Assembly (NCBI GenBank): GCA_023091735.1
Contig: JALKBU010000006.1
Location: 1 to 64,000 of the forward strand
Direction: 5' to 3'
Length of the DNA stretch: 64,000 nt
Source: Trichomonas tenax
Lineage: Eukaryota > Parabasalia > Trichomonadida > Trichomonadidae
The notes beneath the pieces were generated by a model that saw only the letters and a program-made list of their open reading frames with translations, made no database searches and was not told the DNA's origin. Positions 48,827-58,449 of the stretch are shown here, piece after piece; the stretch's first letter is position 1; each line of letters opens with the position of its first letter. A program made the translations under genes and the position numbers.

Positions 48827-51800
48827 CTATTTTTTATATTTATTAAAATCAAAAGATTTTCGATTTGTATAATCATGTGTATTAAAATTGCGATGCTCAT
48901 TTGGCTTATGATTATATTGTCTGAATGGTTTTTGATGATTTGGAATACGTGTTGGCTCATTCTGATTATCTTGTTTTTTCTTTGGAGATGGTTTTGGTAC
49001 TTCATGCTTTGGTGCACTTGGAGTTTGATCACCAGAAACATTTTTAGGCCTGAGGTTACTCAATAATTGTTTTGCGGCAGGAGATTTCACAAAAGGCGAC
49101 TGAAAAGCACTGTTTGATGCACTACTATAATCAATAAAAGCATAAGCATTTATGTAACGAACAGAACTCTTCTTTGGTGTTTCAAACGTATTTCGCTTTT
49201 GATTCTTGTTGGACTTTGATTGTAATGGCAACTTCATTGAACGTGCATCAATCTTGTTTTTCTTGTCAAGTTCTGCCAATTTCTTATTCTTTTCCGTCGA
49301 TGAGTTTCCTTGCTTTACTGGAGTTTGCACTTCTGACTTCATCGAATCGTTGTTTTTAGATGCTATATCTTTCTTGTTAATTGGTGTCTGAGGCACGGCG
49401 GCTTTAGAATTTTTATCAACTATTTGCTTTGGGGAAACTTGATCATCAGAATAATAATATGAATCTGATTGGTAGCTTGATTGAGCAGATTCATTTTTGA
49501 TATCAGTCTGATTATGTTTCCGGGTGTTTCCAGTTTCATGTTTACTGGATTCATTTTTGGCAGTCAAAACTTTTTGTGGATCATCATTATCAGAATAATA
49601 AGAATCAGAATCTGTGATTTTGGATTTTTTGATATCAGCAGCATTCTTAATGTCTTTACAAAGAAGTGAAGAATTATCCTCTTCTGAATAATAATAGGAA
49701 TCAGAATAACTATAATTATCTTTTGTTTTTGGTACAATGACTTTTTTAAGCATGTCATTAGAGTTAGTTTTTGTACTTTCTAATTTCGAAGCATTTGTAG
49801 TTGATTGATTTTGAAATTGAGAAATATGCTCACTCTTAGTTTTGTTCGATTGTGCAATATCATCATTAGAAAGAATTCTTGTTTCTGATTTCAGTAATGA
49901 TGCTTGTTCTGTGGATTCTTTGACCGTGATGATAGGTTTCGTCTTTCCTGATTCTGTTTGAACTAACTTATCAGAATAATAATATGAATCTGATATATCA
50001 ATTGATTTGGTTATATCATTGTCTATTTTCTTTGGCTGGATATCATTAATTTCAGAGTTTTCTTTTGCTTTGTTGATATTTGCTTCACTGTGGTTATGAG
50101 TCTGTTCTGATTCTGAATAATAAGACGAATCATCTGATGTCTTTGATGTGTCAGGAGCTGCTGCAATTTCCTGATTTTTCGCTGCATTATCTTTTGATTG
50201 AACACGTTCTGCAGTTATTGAATCACCAGCTTTGAGTATTTCCAAAATAGGCTTTGAATTTAGAGGATTTGTAAGCTTAAGTTGTAGTTCCTCGTCAGTT
50301 GAATAATAATAGTAATATGAAGATGAGGATTCATCAATTCTTTTCTGTTTTCGAGGGGTAATTTGAGTTTTCGTTTTAGTTGCACTAATTTTTTCTGCTA
50401 CAATAACTGTGCTTTCTGTAGGCTTTGGTTTTGATTTAGTAGACTCAATTAATGCTGCAACAACTGAAGGTTTGTTGTTAGTAGCTGGATTTTCATTATC
50501 TTTAGAATAGTAATAATAAGATGATGATTCTTTTTCTTTTATGTTTTGTGTTTTTTCGATAATTGCTAATTTGTTTGGAACTGTCTCTTTTTCATTATCT
50601 TCAGAATAGTAATAATATGATGCTGATGAAGATTCTTCTCCTTTTGTGTTTGTTATTTGTTCGGTGATAACTGATCCTTTTTCATTATCATCTGAATAGC
50701 TATAGTAAGAGGTTGATGATTCTTTATCATTTATGTTTTGCATTTGTTCGTTTATTGTTGATTTGCTTGGAGCAATTCCTTTCTCATTGTCCTCGGAATA
50801 ATAATAATATATTGATGCTGAAGATTCTTCCCCTTTCTGGTTTGGTTTTGGTTCATTTATAGTTGATTTATTCGGATTTACTACACTTTCATATTCCTCG
50901 GAATAGTAATAAGATGATGTTGATGATGGCCCTTTAGCGTTAGGAATTTGTTCATTGATTTTTGAATTATTAAGAATCACCTCATTCTCATTATCTTCTG
51001 AATAATAATATAATGTTGACGATGGCTCGATTGCATTAGATATTTGTTCGTTGATAGTTGATTTGTTTGGAATGATCTTTTTGTCATTGTCTTCGGAATA
51101 AAAATATGAGGATGATGGTGATTCTTTTTCTTTCAAGTTTGGCATTTGCTGGTCAATTATTGATTCTTTTGATGATGGCACATTTTGATCATGAATTGCA
51201 GCACTTGCATTTATAGTTGTTTTATTACTGTCTACAACTATTTTATTTTCTGCTTTAATTACTCCATCATTTGTAATTGCTTCCTTTGATTCAATATCAG
51301 TTTCAGAATATGTATAATAATAATATTCATATTCGCTCGCAGTTTCTACGAGAGTTGGTTTATTTTTTTGAGATGGTGAAAGATATTTTTCGATTTTTAA
51401 TTGTGATAATTTCATGGCAGACTGTTGTTTCATTTTAGGAAGAAGCTGCGTCGAAACAAAAGGTATTTGCGATGCTTTCAAGAGAGAAACTTGCAAGTGT
51501 TTGTGATCTGGAGCCTCATTGATTTGTAGCTTACCTTGTGTAAGATGCTTTTTTGATTTCTGTTTTTGTGAATTTGTTTGAGGTGCTACTTCCTCTTCAG
51601 AATATGTATAATAATATGAATATTCTGGTTCTTTTTGTATATTAATTTCATCATTTAATGGCGATTCATCTTGGTTTGTGGTCTTTTGCAAACTCTCACT
51701 ATCTGATAGCTTTTCCTCAATTTTTGATTCACATTTTGCATCTACATTAATTTCTTTTGATTTTTGTTCAATGGATGCCTGAACATCAGATTCCTTTGCA

Positions 51801-52879
51801 ACTTTAAGATCCAAATTATTATTTATATCAGTTTTAACTTCCTGATCTTCTTGTATCTCGAGAGCTGGCTGATCTTGTTGTTGAACAGGAGGTTCTTCGA
51901 TTGTTTCATTTTCGTTGACTTCTGATGAATATGTGTAGTAATATGAATACTGGTTTGAGTCCATTTGAGTTGGCTTGGAGCTTGTAATAACTTGCTGTTC
52001 TTCGACCTTTTTTTCTGTAGCATCTTGTTTGTTGAGATCTTCTTCGTAGACATCTAAAGTTGCTAAATTTGAGGATTGTTGATTTTCAATAAGTGATTCC
52101 TTTTCTTTATTAATGCATGTTGTGTCATCATATAATTTTTGATGTTCTGCTGTGGTTATTTGATCATTGTTAATGTTTTCTTGCTTATTATCTTTAATAG
52201 AAATTGTTTGATCTTCTTCAGAAGAATAAGTATAATAATATTCATTATCAACTTCAGATTGATTTGGTGTCGTAGCTTTTAGAGGATTTGTCGAAATTAT
52301 ATTTTCAAGTGTTTGATCTTTAATATTAATTTCGGAATTATCATGTGCTACATAATAACTTTCATTATTAGGAATAATTGTATCGATTTTGGCCAGACTT
52401 ACCAATAAATGATTTTGATTTGGTGATAACTCTTCAACAAGTTGGTGTATTATCGGTTGTTCTGAATCTATTATAGTATCTATTTGTTCTTCATCACTTG
52501 CATATAGTATTTCTGAGGCTTCTTGCGTTCTTGTTGAAATTTCGTCAGATGATTCTTCTTCTTCGTAGTAATAACTAAATGAATCATCTTCATCATCTAC
52601 CTGAGATTGTTGTTCGCTGGATGAATAATAGTCAGAAAATGCAGCAGTTTCGATTGGATTTCGAAATATCGGTGGTGGCATACGCTTTTTGCCTTTCAAA
52701 CTTTTGAAAAATGCTTCTATATCGGATTGTGTTAATACATTTTTCCTCGGTTGATGAGATCCATCATCAGATGGATCTGATGAAGAGATTGTACTTCTTT
52801 TATAAGTTCGTCTTGGAGTAGTATGTTTGGAAGTTGCAACCTTTTTATTGGAATTCTTCTTTGCCTTCCTTCCTCTCAT
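48827..52879 (-). CDS. Large tyrosine-rich acidic repeat protein
   Basis: The protein has 1350 residues and no recognised globular domain. About 19 copies of a Ser-Tyr-rich acidic motif (S-Y-Y-Y-Y-S-E-D/E type) are spread over nearly the whole length. About seven of them, near the middle, belong to a 33-residue tandem repeat that adds N-E-K...P-N-K-S-T-I-N-E-Q...K-E-x-E-S. The N-terminal 35 residues are strongly basic (R-G-R-K-A-K-K start), as are the last 90. Tyr and Ser clusters next to acidic residues look like kinase substrate sites or phase-separating stickers (inference). The frame is intact over 4 kb with its repeats, so it is maintained. Its closeness to the CAMSAP gene may be chance. 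Confidence 0.8.
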   Translation of the reverse strand: MRGRKAKKNSNKKVATSKHTTPRRTYKRSTISSSDPSDDGSHQPRKNVLTQSDIEAFFKSLKGKKRMPPPIFRNPIETAAFSDYYSSSEQQSQVDDEDDSFSYYYEEEESSDEISTRTQEASEILYASDEEQIDTIIDSEQPIIHQLVEELSPNQNHLLVSLAKIDTIIPNNESYYVAHDNSEINIKDQTLENIISTNPLKATTPNQSEVDNEYYYTYSSEEDQTISIKDNKQENINNDQITTAEHQKLYDDTTCINKEKESLIENQQSSNLATLDVYEEDLNKQDATEKKVEEQQVITSSKPTQMDSNQYSYYYTYSSEVNENETIEEPPVQQQDQPALEIQEDQEVKTDINNNLDLKVAKESDVQASIEQKSKEINVDAKCESKIEEKLSDSESLQKTTNQDESPLNDEINIQKEPEYSYYYTYSEEEVAPQTNSQKQKSKKHLTQGKLQINEAPDHKHLQVSLLKASQIPFVSTQLLPKMKQQSAMKLSQLKIEKYLSPSQKNKPTLVETASEYEYYYYTYSETDIESKEAITNDGVIKAENKIVVDSNKTTINASAAIHDQNVPSSKESIIDQQMPNLKEKESPSSSYFYSEDNDKKIIPNKSTINEQISNAIEPSSTLYYYSEDNENEVILNNSKINEQIPNAKGPSSTSSYYYSEEYESVVNPNKSTINEPKPNQKGEESSASIYYYYSEDNEKGIAPSKSTINEQMQNINDKESSTSYYSYSDDNEKGSVITEQITNTKGEESSSASYYYYSEDNEKETVPNKLAIIEKTQNIKEKESSSYYYYSKDNENPATNNKPSVVAALIESTKSKPKPTESTVIVAEKISATKTKTQITPRKQKRIDESSSSYYYYYSTDEELQLKLTNPLNSKPILEILKAGDSITAERVQSKDNAAKNQEIAAAPDTSKTSDDSSYYSESEQTHNHSEANINKAKENSEINDIQPKKIDNDITKSIDISDSYYYSDKLVQTESGKTKPIITVKESTEQASLLKSETRILSNDDIAQSNKTKSEHISQFQNQSTTNASKLESTKTNSNDMLKKVIVPKTKDNYSYSDSYYYSEEDNSSLLCKDIKNAADIKKSKITDSDSYYSDNDDPQKVLTAKNESSKHETGNTRKHNQTDIKNESAQSSYQSDSYYYSDDQVSPKQIVDKNSKAAVPQTPINKKDIASKNNDSMKSEVQTPVKQGNSSTEKNKKLAELDKKNKIDARSMKLPLQSKSNKNQKRNTFETPKKSSVRYINAYAFIDYSSASNSAFQSPFVKSPAAKQLLSNLRPKNVSGDQTPSAPKHEVPKPSPKKKQDNQNEPTRIPNHQKPFRQYNHKPNEHRNFNTHDYTNRKSFDFNKYKK
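50500..51150. repeat. Tandem ~100-bp repeat inside the Tyr-rich gene
   Basis: About seven imperfect copies encoding the 33-residue unit; the most constant part encodes Y-Y-Y-Y-S-E-D-N-E. Boundaries are approximate. Confidence 0.7.
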
Positions 52880-53139
52880 CCAATATTAGTCCAAAACAAT
52901 CCACAAAGCAAAATGCTATAAATATGACTCCTTTCTTGCCCGGTTGACTGCTGGTGTTTATTTCTCCAAAATAAATATAATTTGTGAATAAGGTTCTCAT
53001 TCATACTAAAATGTTGCAAATTCCATACGTTAAAATTCAAAAGTCGCAAGAAAAATTACTTAAAATAATGATCAGTGTGGCCTGTGTAATGTATTAAACG
53101 AATAAAATCTGATTGGTCGAGTAAACATCCTTCAAATTT

Positions 53140-53877
53140 ATGTCGAAAGAAAAATCGCTATCATCACCAAAGGCTATTGTAAAACTGTCCGATTTGCCCA
53201 CATGGGATGTTGACGGACATAATGTTCTCAAAAATAATCATCTATTACCAGGTATTTACACACTTGCAAAGCCAAAAACTGAAATTAACAAGAAAATATC
53301 GTTTTGGTATGGTGGAGATAGCTGCAATTTACAATGTGATGCCATTGTCAATGCAGCAAATTCAAAGCTTAAAGCAGGTCACGGAATTTGTGGTGAAATC
53401 TTTAAGGCAGCAGGACCGGAACTTGTTGATGCATGTAAAAAGATTGGCCCAACGCCAACAGGACAAGCTTCCCTTACACCAGCATTCAAACTACCATGCA
53501 AGTACATTATTCATGCAGTTGGTCCAAAAGGAGAACATCCTCAAGACCTTTTCAATGCATATCTTTCTACACTTCACTTTATCGATAATGATAAAATCAA
53601 AAGTGTCGCACTTTGTTGTTTATCAACAGGAATATACGGATACCCACACGATAAAGCAGCCCATATTGCTTTAGGAACTGTTCGCAAATGGATAGGCAAG
53701 TTAGAAAACTTCCAAAAAGTTGAACGAATTGTATTTGTTTTATTTAATCAGGAAGATATAGCAATTTATTCTCAACTTGCCCACGTTTATTTCCCATTGG
53801 AAGGTGTGGCTTATCCTGCAAAACCTATCAAAAATAAGCCAGAACAGAAAGAGCAGAATCAAACCCCTCAAGAATAA
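53140..53877 (+). CDS. Macrodomain protein (ADP-ribose binding/hydrolase type)
   Basis: This 245-residue protein is one macrodomain with a Lys/Gln-rich tail. Seen: D67-A-I-V-N-A-A-N (67-74), G-H-G-I-C-G-E-I-F-K-A-A-G loop (80-92), T-G-Q-A-S-L-T, K-Y-I-I-H-A-V-G-P, and the L-S-T-G-I-Y-G-Y-P loop (161-169). These are the ligand loops of MacroD-type enzymes, which remove mono-ADP-ribose from proteins or deacetylate O-acetyl-ADP-ribose. The second loop has Cys84 where MacroD usually has Asp (G-V-D-G), so catalysis may differ. The start is the first ATG. Confidence 0.85.
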   Translation: MSKEKSLSSPKAIVKLSDLPTWDVDGHNVLKNNHLLPGIYTLAKPKTEINKKISFWYGGDSCNLQCDAIVNAANSKLKAGHGICGEIFKAAGPELVDACKKIGPTPTGQASLTPAFKLPCKYIIHAVGPKGEHPQDLFNAYLSTLHFIDNDKIKSVALCCLSTGIYGYPHDKAAHIALGTVRKWIGKLENFQKVERIVFVLFNQEDIAIYSQLAHVYFPLEGVAYPAKPIKNKPEQKEQNQTPQE

Positions 53878-54228
53878 GTTATAGTGTGATTCATGTATTA
53901 ATTTAACTCAAATGGTTTAGCAAGATTTGTAATCTAACGTTTTTTATATATGTTTTTAAATATATCCATTTTCTTTTCATATTCTATCTATTATTTTGTC
54001 CATTTATATTCGTGTTGTTCATGGCTATGAATGAGGTGATATTCTTATGATCCTAATAGAATTATTCTGTCTAATATAGGTAATTGAGAAAAAGTTAAGA
54101 AATGTTATTTCCCAATACTGGATCGATGTTTAAAGATTCATATTAAATAAGATCTTTGGCAGGATTTTGATCAATTTTTTTCTAGCTAAACAAAAGTGCC
54201 AAAATTTTGATTACTTCACTTTATCAGA
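53878..54228. other. Spacer with the initiator of the next gene
   Basis: AT-rich, no gene. Confidence 0.5.
54216..54221 (+). promoter_or_regulatory. Initiator of the ankyrin gene
   Basis: A perfect TCACTT with its A 11 nt upstream of the ATG. Confidence 0.65.
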
Positions 54229-56262
54229 ATGAGTGATGAAAATTTTGATGATTATGATGAACCAGAGAATGACTATGATTATGAAGATGATATTGACGGC
54301 AATGATGAGTATAACAAAAACGCTTACGAAATTGATCTCAACGAAATAATCATTCCTGATGATATGCCCCAATCAATTCGCGAAAAGTACGAATTAGAAC
54401 AGATGTTTTGGAAAATCACCGAAGACAAGGTTGATGGATTAGTCAAAAAACTTATCGAATTTGTTCGAAAGAAAGAATCAAATCAATTACTTGTCATTCA
54501 ACTAACAGATAGCGTTGCAATTGCAAAACCAAAACTCATCAGGCAACTTGGAAAAGTTTTCGGAAATCTTGTTACTTATTTACCTATTAATTCTGGTCTC
54601 TTTTGGGAATCTAGATACTTGGACAGATACTTCAACACACATAATCTTAACAAACCCAAAATTGATTATTCAATTTTTATGAGAGATGGTGATAATGATG
54701 AAGACGATGATATTTTTTTATACCCGTCCAATACGTTTGAATACTATACAGTATGGGATGATTTAGAAGGATTTCTGAACTTAGAGTGCTCAACTTCTAA
54801 TGAAAGAGGAATTGAAAATTTTAATGGTGTTGAAGACGAAAATAACCTACTTGATCTTGCTGCGAAATTCGCCTCAGTGAATGTTTTTAAATATCTTGTT
54901 AATTCTGCAAAGTTGGACATCACCCAGAATACTTTCAATTGTGCTGTAAAAGGAGGTGATTTATTCATTGTTCGCTATTGCATCCAATACAATACCAATC
55001 CGCAACAAGCTTTGGATGTTGCTGTCGAATGTAATAATTTAGAACTTGTCGAGTGGATGATTAACGAGTATAACATTTTGCCAACGTTTTCTGCTCCAAT
55101 AGAAAGAAATACTACAAGTTTCTTTTATCCAATTCTACCCCGGGCCAAATATTTGTCATCACGACAAATATCGCGAACAATAGGCTATTCATTGAAATCA
55201 GGATATGAAGAAATTGCTATTTATCTCCTGAGAAAATATGGTTTGGATAACTTTGATGGAATGGCACTTCAGTGGGCCTCAATTGGTGGATATATCGATT
55301 TTGTTGCAGCTTTGTTGGAAACTCTAAATGATATATCGGATAATTCGATTTTGAACATGATAATACAATTCATTTTGTCACACAAGGAACTTGGCAAACA
55401 TCTTCTCTTCTGTCCCGGAATTCAGAAGTATCTGCCAAAGATAATATTCAGGAGCTTCCCAAACCGCAAACTGCTTGATTTTATCATGGAGAGCGGTATT
55501 GATTACGAAACAATATATGAATCAAGTGGACATGGAAATCTGTACCTTAATTTAATTGAGAATCGCTCAGTTTTTTATAACTATTCTCAAGATGAAAACA
55601 AATTAAAGTTGATAAATATAATTTTTGATAAAGTTCAAGGAATGACGCAAGACAAGTTCAGTGAAATGATAACATACCTTATCTCAAATTTGCTCTTTGA
55701 TGTCGCCGAAATTGCACTCAGCAAAAAAAACTTCAAGGAATTCGAACCGGTATTAGACAAAAATCGTATTCTTTACACAATTCTTTCTGAATACTCAAAT
55801 CTTCCAAAAGAATTAGTTCTTGAAAAAATTAAATTCCTAAACGCACTAAAATGCATTGAAAAATTCGATCCTCATTCCTCACCGTATCATTTCAATTTTA
55901 GAAACACAGATGAAGAGGTTTTCAAGACTATATTCAATGATCCTAAGTATGTAAATATCAAGAACTTCAGGGGTCAAACTCCTCTTCATAAACTTTGTGC
56001 CGGCAAAAACTATCAACTTGCAAAAGTGTTAATGCAAATGCCAGGTGTCAATGTTAATGCACGAAATTCCAAAGGCGTCACTCCTTTAATGATTCTATGT
56101 ATCCAATTCAAGAATGGAAATCAAGAGATATATGATTTAATCAAAATGATGATGGATCTAGGAGCGAAACCAAAGATGAAATCCTGCAATAACTATTCTG
56201 CTATTGATATAGTATCTGTTAATAATAAGAAATCGAGCTTAATTCAGCTTATTGACAATTGA
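54229..56262 (+). CDS. Ankyrin-repeat protein
   Basis: The 677-residue protein has a very acidic N-terminus (about 1-35, Asp/Glu/Tyr/Asn). Degenerate ankyrin repeats occupy about 205-290 (L-D-L-A-A-K-F-A-S, then A-V-K-G-G-D, then A-V-E-C-N-N-L-E-L-V-E). A helical middle follows, and classical repeats near 580-665 (G-Q-T-P-L-H-K-L-C, K-G-V-T-P-L-M-I-L-C). It belongs to the hugely expanded trichomonad ankyrin family; no catalytic domain is seen. Intact frame and perfect initiator indicate a live gene. Confidence 0.8.
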   Translation: MSDENFDDYDEPENDYDYEDDIDGNDEYNKNAYEIDLNEIIIPDDMPQSIREKYELEQMFWKITEDKVDGLVKKLIEFVRKKESNQLLVIQLTDSVAIAKPKLIRQLGKVFGNLVTYLPINSGLFWESRYLDRYFNTHNLNKPKIDYSIFMRDGDNDEDDDIFLYPSNTFEYYTVWDDLEGFLNLECSTSNERGIENFNGVEDENNLLDLAAKFASVNVFKYLVNSAKLDITQNTFNCAVKGGDLFIVRYCIQYNTNPQQALDVAVECNNLELVEWMINEYNILPTFSAPIERNTTSFFYPILPRAKYLSSRQISRTIGYSLKSGYEEIAIYLLRKYGLDNFDGMALQWASIGGYIDFVAALLETLNDISDNSILNMIIQFILSHKELGKHLLFCPGIQKYLPKIIFRSFPNRKLLDFIMESGIDYETIYESSGHGNLYLNLIENRSVFYNYSQDENKLKLINIIFDKVQGMTQDKFSEMITYLISNLLFDVAEIALSKKNFKEFEPVLDKNRILYTILSEYSNLPKELVLEKIKFLNALKCIEKFDPHSSPYHFNFRNTDEEVFKTIFNDPKYVNIKNFRGQTPLHKLCAGKNYQLAKVLMQMPGVNVNARNSKGVTPLMILCIQFKNGNQEIYDLIKMMMDLGAKPKMKSCNNYSAIDIVSVNNKKSSLIQLIDN

Positions 56263-56815
56263 TTATTTTGAATCACCCTCTATTCTTTGGCCCTATATAT
56301 ATCTTTTTAATAAATATAATTCTTTTCTGATTTTAGAATGTTTAAATGGGTACACTAGATCGCCCACACTGTGATTATATTGTCTCATTTTTGACATAGA
56401 TGGTTAACTAATTAAATACACGAGAAACATTGAAATCTTTGGAAAATGTTGTCTTTTGTGCTTTTAACAGGAATTGCATATAATTGCATATGATGTAGGT
56501 TTTAAATGCTCTGCTCAATACCTAAATAATGGGTCCGAATAATCTTTTCTACTTGTAAAATATAATATTTTATGAAAATTGCAATGAAAATACAACTCAC
56601 ACATGATGTTCTATTTAAATGCACCGTAATAAACGCCATTCTATTAAGTTTTAAATTTGTCATTTCAATTACCATTTCCTTTTTGAATGGTTTTATTTTA
56701 AAATTACTCTAGATAATTCAATCTATAGAATTTCTAATGAAAAAGGGTAAAGTGTAGATTTGGAACAAAATTATCTGTCTCGGTTCACATTTGATCTGAA
56801 CTGTTTCTTCTTTAG
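56263..56815. other. AT-rich spacer ending at a sharp composition break
   Basis: No gene. At about 56816 the sequence switches abruptly from AT-rich spacer to GC-ending codons of the next, truncated gene. Confidence 0.55.
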
Positions 56816-58275
56816 CGCAGCAAACAAGGAATACGTCTTTACCATTGCCGACAAGAACAAGACACTTGAAGGCCAGCTTGTTGTCTGGAAGTTCGAAAAG
56901 GGACTCCACAACCAGTTCATGCTCTTCAAGGAGCGCATTGTTGCCGCCCACTCAGGACACTCATGGACAGCCAGAGAACCCAGAACTTGGCTCTATCATC
57001 ATCCAGGGCGATGTCTACAAGCGTAAGGAGACATGGGACTACTATCTGGACCAGACAATCCGTAACTCCAAGGGCCTCTGCATGGATATTTAGGGCGGTC
57101 GCATTAAGTACGGCACACCAATCATCCTTTGGAATCATGATGAGAACTCCCAGACACAGAAGTGGATCCCAGTCACTGCCATGGTCACAAAGGGCAATAA
57201 GCGCAAGCACCACAGGGAGCACCACTCCAAGAAGGCACCAAAGATGCAGTGCGAGATAACAATCATCAAGGGCAAGGACTTCCCAGCTATGGACTTCTCC
57301 GGCAAGTGCGACCCATGCGCCAAGGTCCAGTTGAACGGCACAGGAAAGGCCTTTGCAACAAAGATTATCATACAGAACCGCTCTTCAGAGTGGAACGAGA
57401 CATTCACACTCGATGTTCCAAACAAGAACAGTGATGCTGTCCACATCACAGTCAACGACTATGATGAGACATCTGAGAAGGATCTCATCAGCATACACAT
57501 CATCCAGCTCAAGGATCTTTCAGTCAACGAGCCAGTTGAGAAGACAGTCGACCTTGAGATGGAGGGCGGCTTCCGCAAGGATCGTGGTGAGATCACATAC
57601 CGCATCCTTCTTAAAGGTGCTGAGGAGAAGAAGCCAGAACCAGCTAAGGAGGAGCCAGAGCCAGCTCCAGAACCGCCAAAGCCAAAGAAGAAAATCATCG
57701 AGATCACAATCGCTAAGGCTAAGGATCTCACTGCCATGGATCTTGGTGGCAAATCCGATCCATTCGTCGTTCTCCAAATGAACGGCATAGGCAAGCCATA
57801 CCAGACACAGGTTATCAAGAAGAACCGCTCACCCGAATGGAACGAGACATTCACAATCGATGTTCCTAACAAGGCTGGTGATGCTCTTCACATCATCTGC
57901 AAAGACTGGGATGATCACAACGACTCCGATCTCATCGGCTCTTATGTCCTTCCACTCAACGAGTTCGCTCTTGATACACTCGTCGAGAGGACATTCGACC
58001 TCAAGAAGGAGGGCAGCCTTCGTAAAGACCGTGGCCAGCTCACATTCAATTTCACTCTCAAGGAAGTCGAGGGTGAAGTTGCACCAGAGGAGCAGCACAA
58101 GGAGCAGTTAGGTGACAAGTCCCTCTTCCAGAAGGTTGCTGATGAAACCAAGAAGGAGAAGGATTCATCTTCCACATCATCCGACGAAATCGAGAAGGGT
58201 GAAAAGAAGAAGAGGCGCCACTATTCCAAGGACGGATCTGAGCACAAGCACCACTCCAAGTCCAAGTACGAGTAA
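56816..58275 (+). pseudogene. 5'-truncated ricin-B-type lectin plus two C2 domains
   Basis: The coding look begins abruptly at about 56816 with no start codon or promoter. The first part (to about 57180) resembles a ricin-B/beta-trefoil lectin (A-N-K-E-Y-V-F, L-C-M-D-I, P-I-I-L-W-N-H). It carries a frameshift near 56970 and a TAG at 57091-57093, where Gln would fit (CAG to TAG). From ATG 57181 the frame is intact for 364 codons: C2 domain 1 (about 20-125) and C2 domain 2 (about 172-280), then a Lys/Ser-rich tail. C2 domain 2 keeps the K-S-D-P-F calcium-site Asp; domain 1 has C-D-P-C instead. C2 domains bind calcium and membrane phospholipid. The two-C2 part might still be made if a promoter exists. 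Confidence 0.75.
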
Positions 58276-58449
58276 ATAACGTAATTTATCGCTTTTTTTT
58301 CAACAATTATGTTGATTTTTACTTGATGCTATAATAATCATCCATGTGATGGCGCTATAACAGAATTCACTTTGCTCCTTCGTAGGGAATAGAAAAAGGT
58401 TTACAACTCGATCAAGTGAACTCAAATTCATGAATAAAATTTTAGTTGA

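Noticed and set aside
56718..57455. Antisense frames across the lectin-C2 gene
   Set aside because: Shadows of GC-ending codons.
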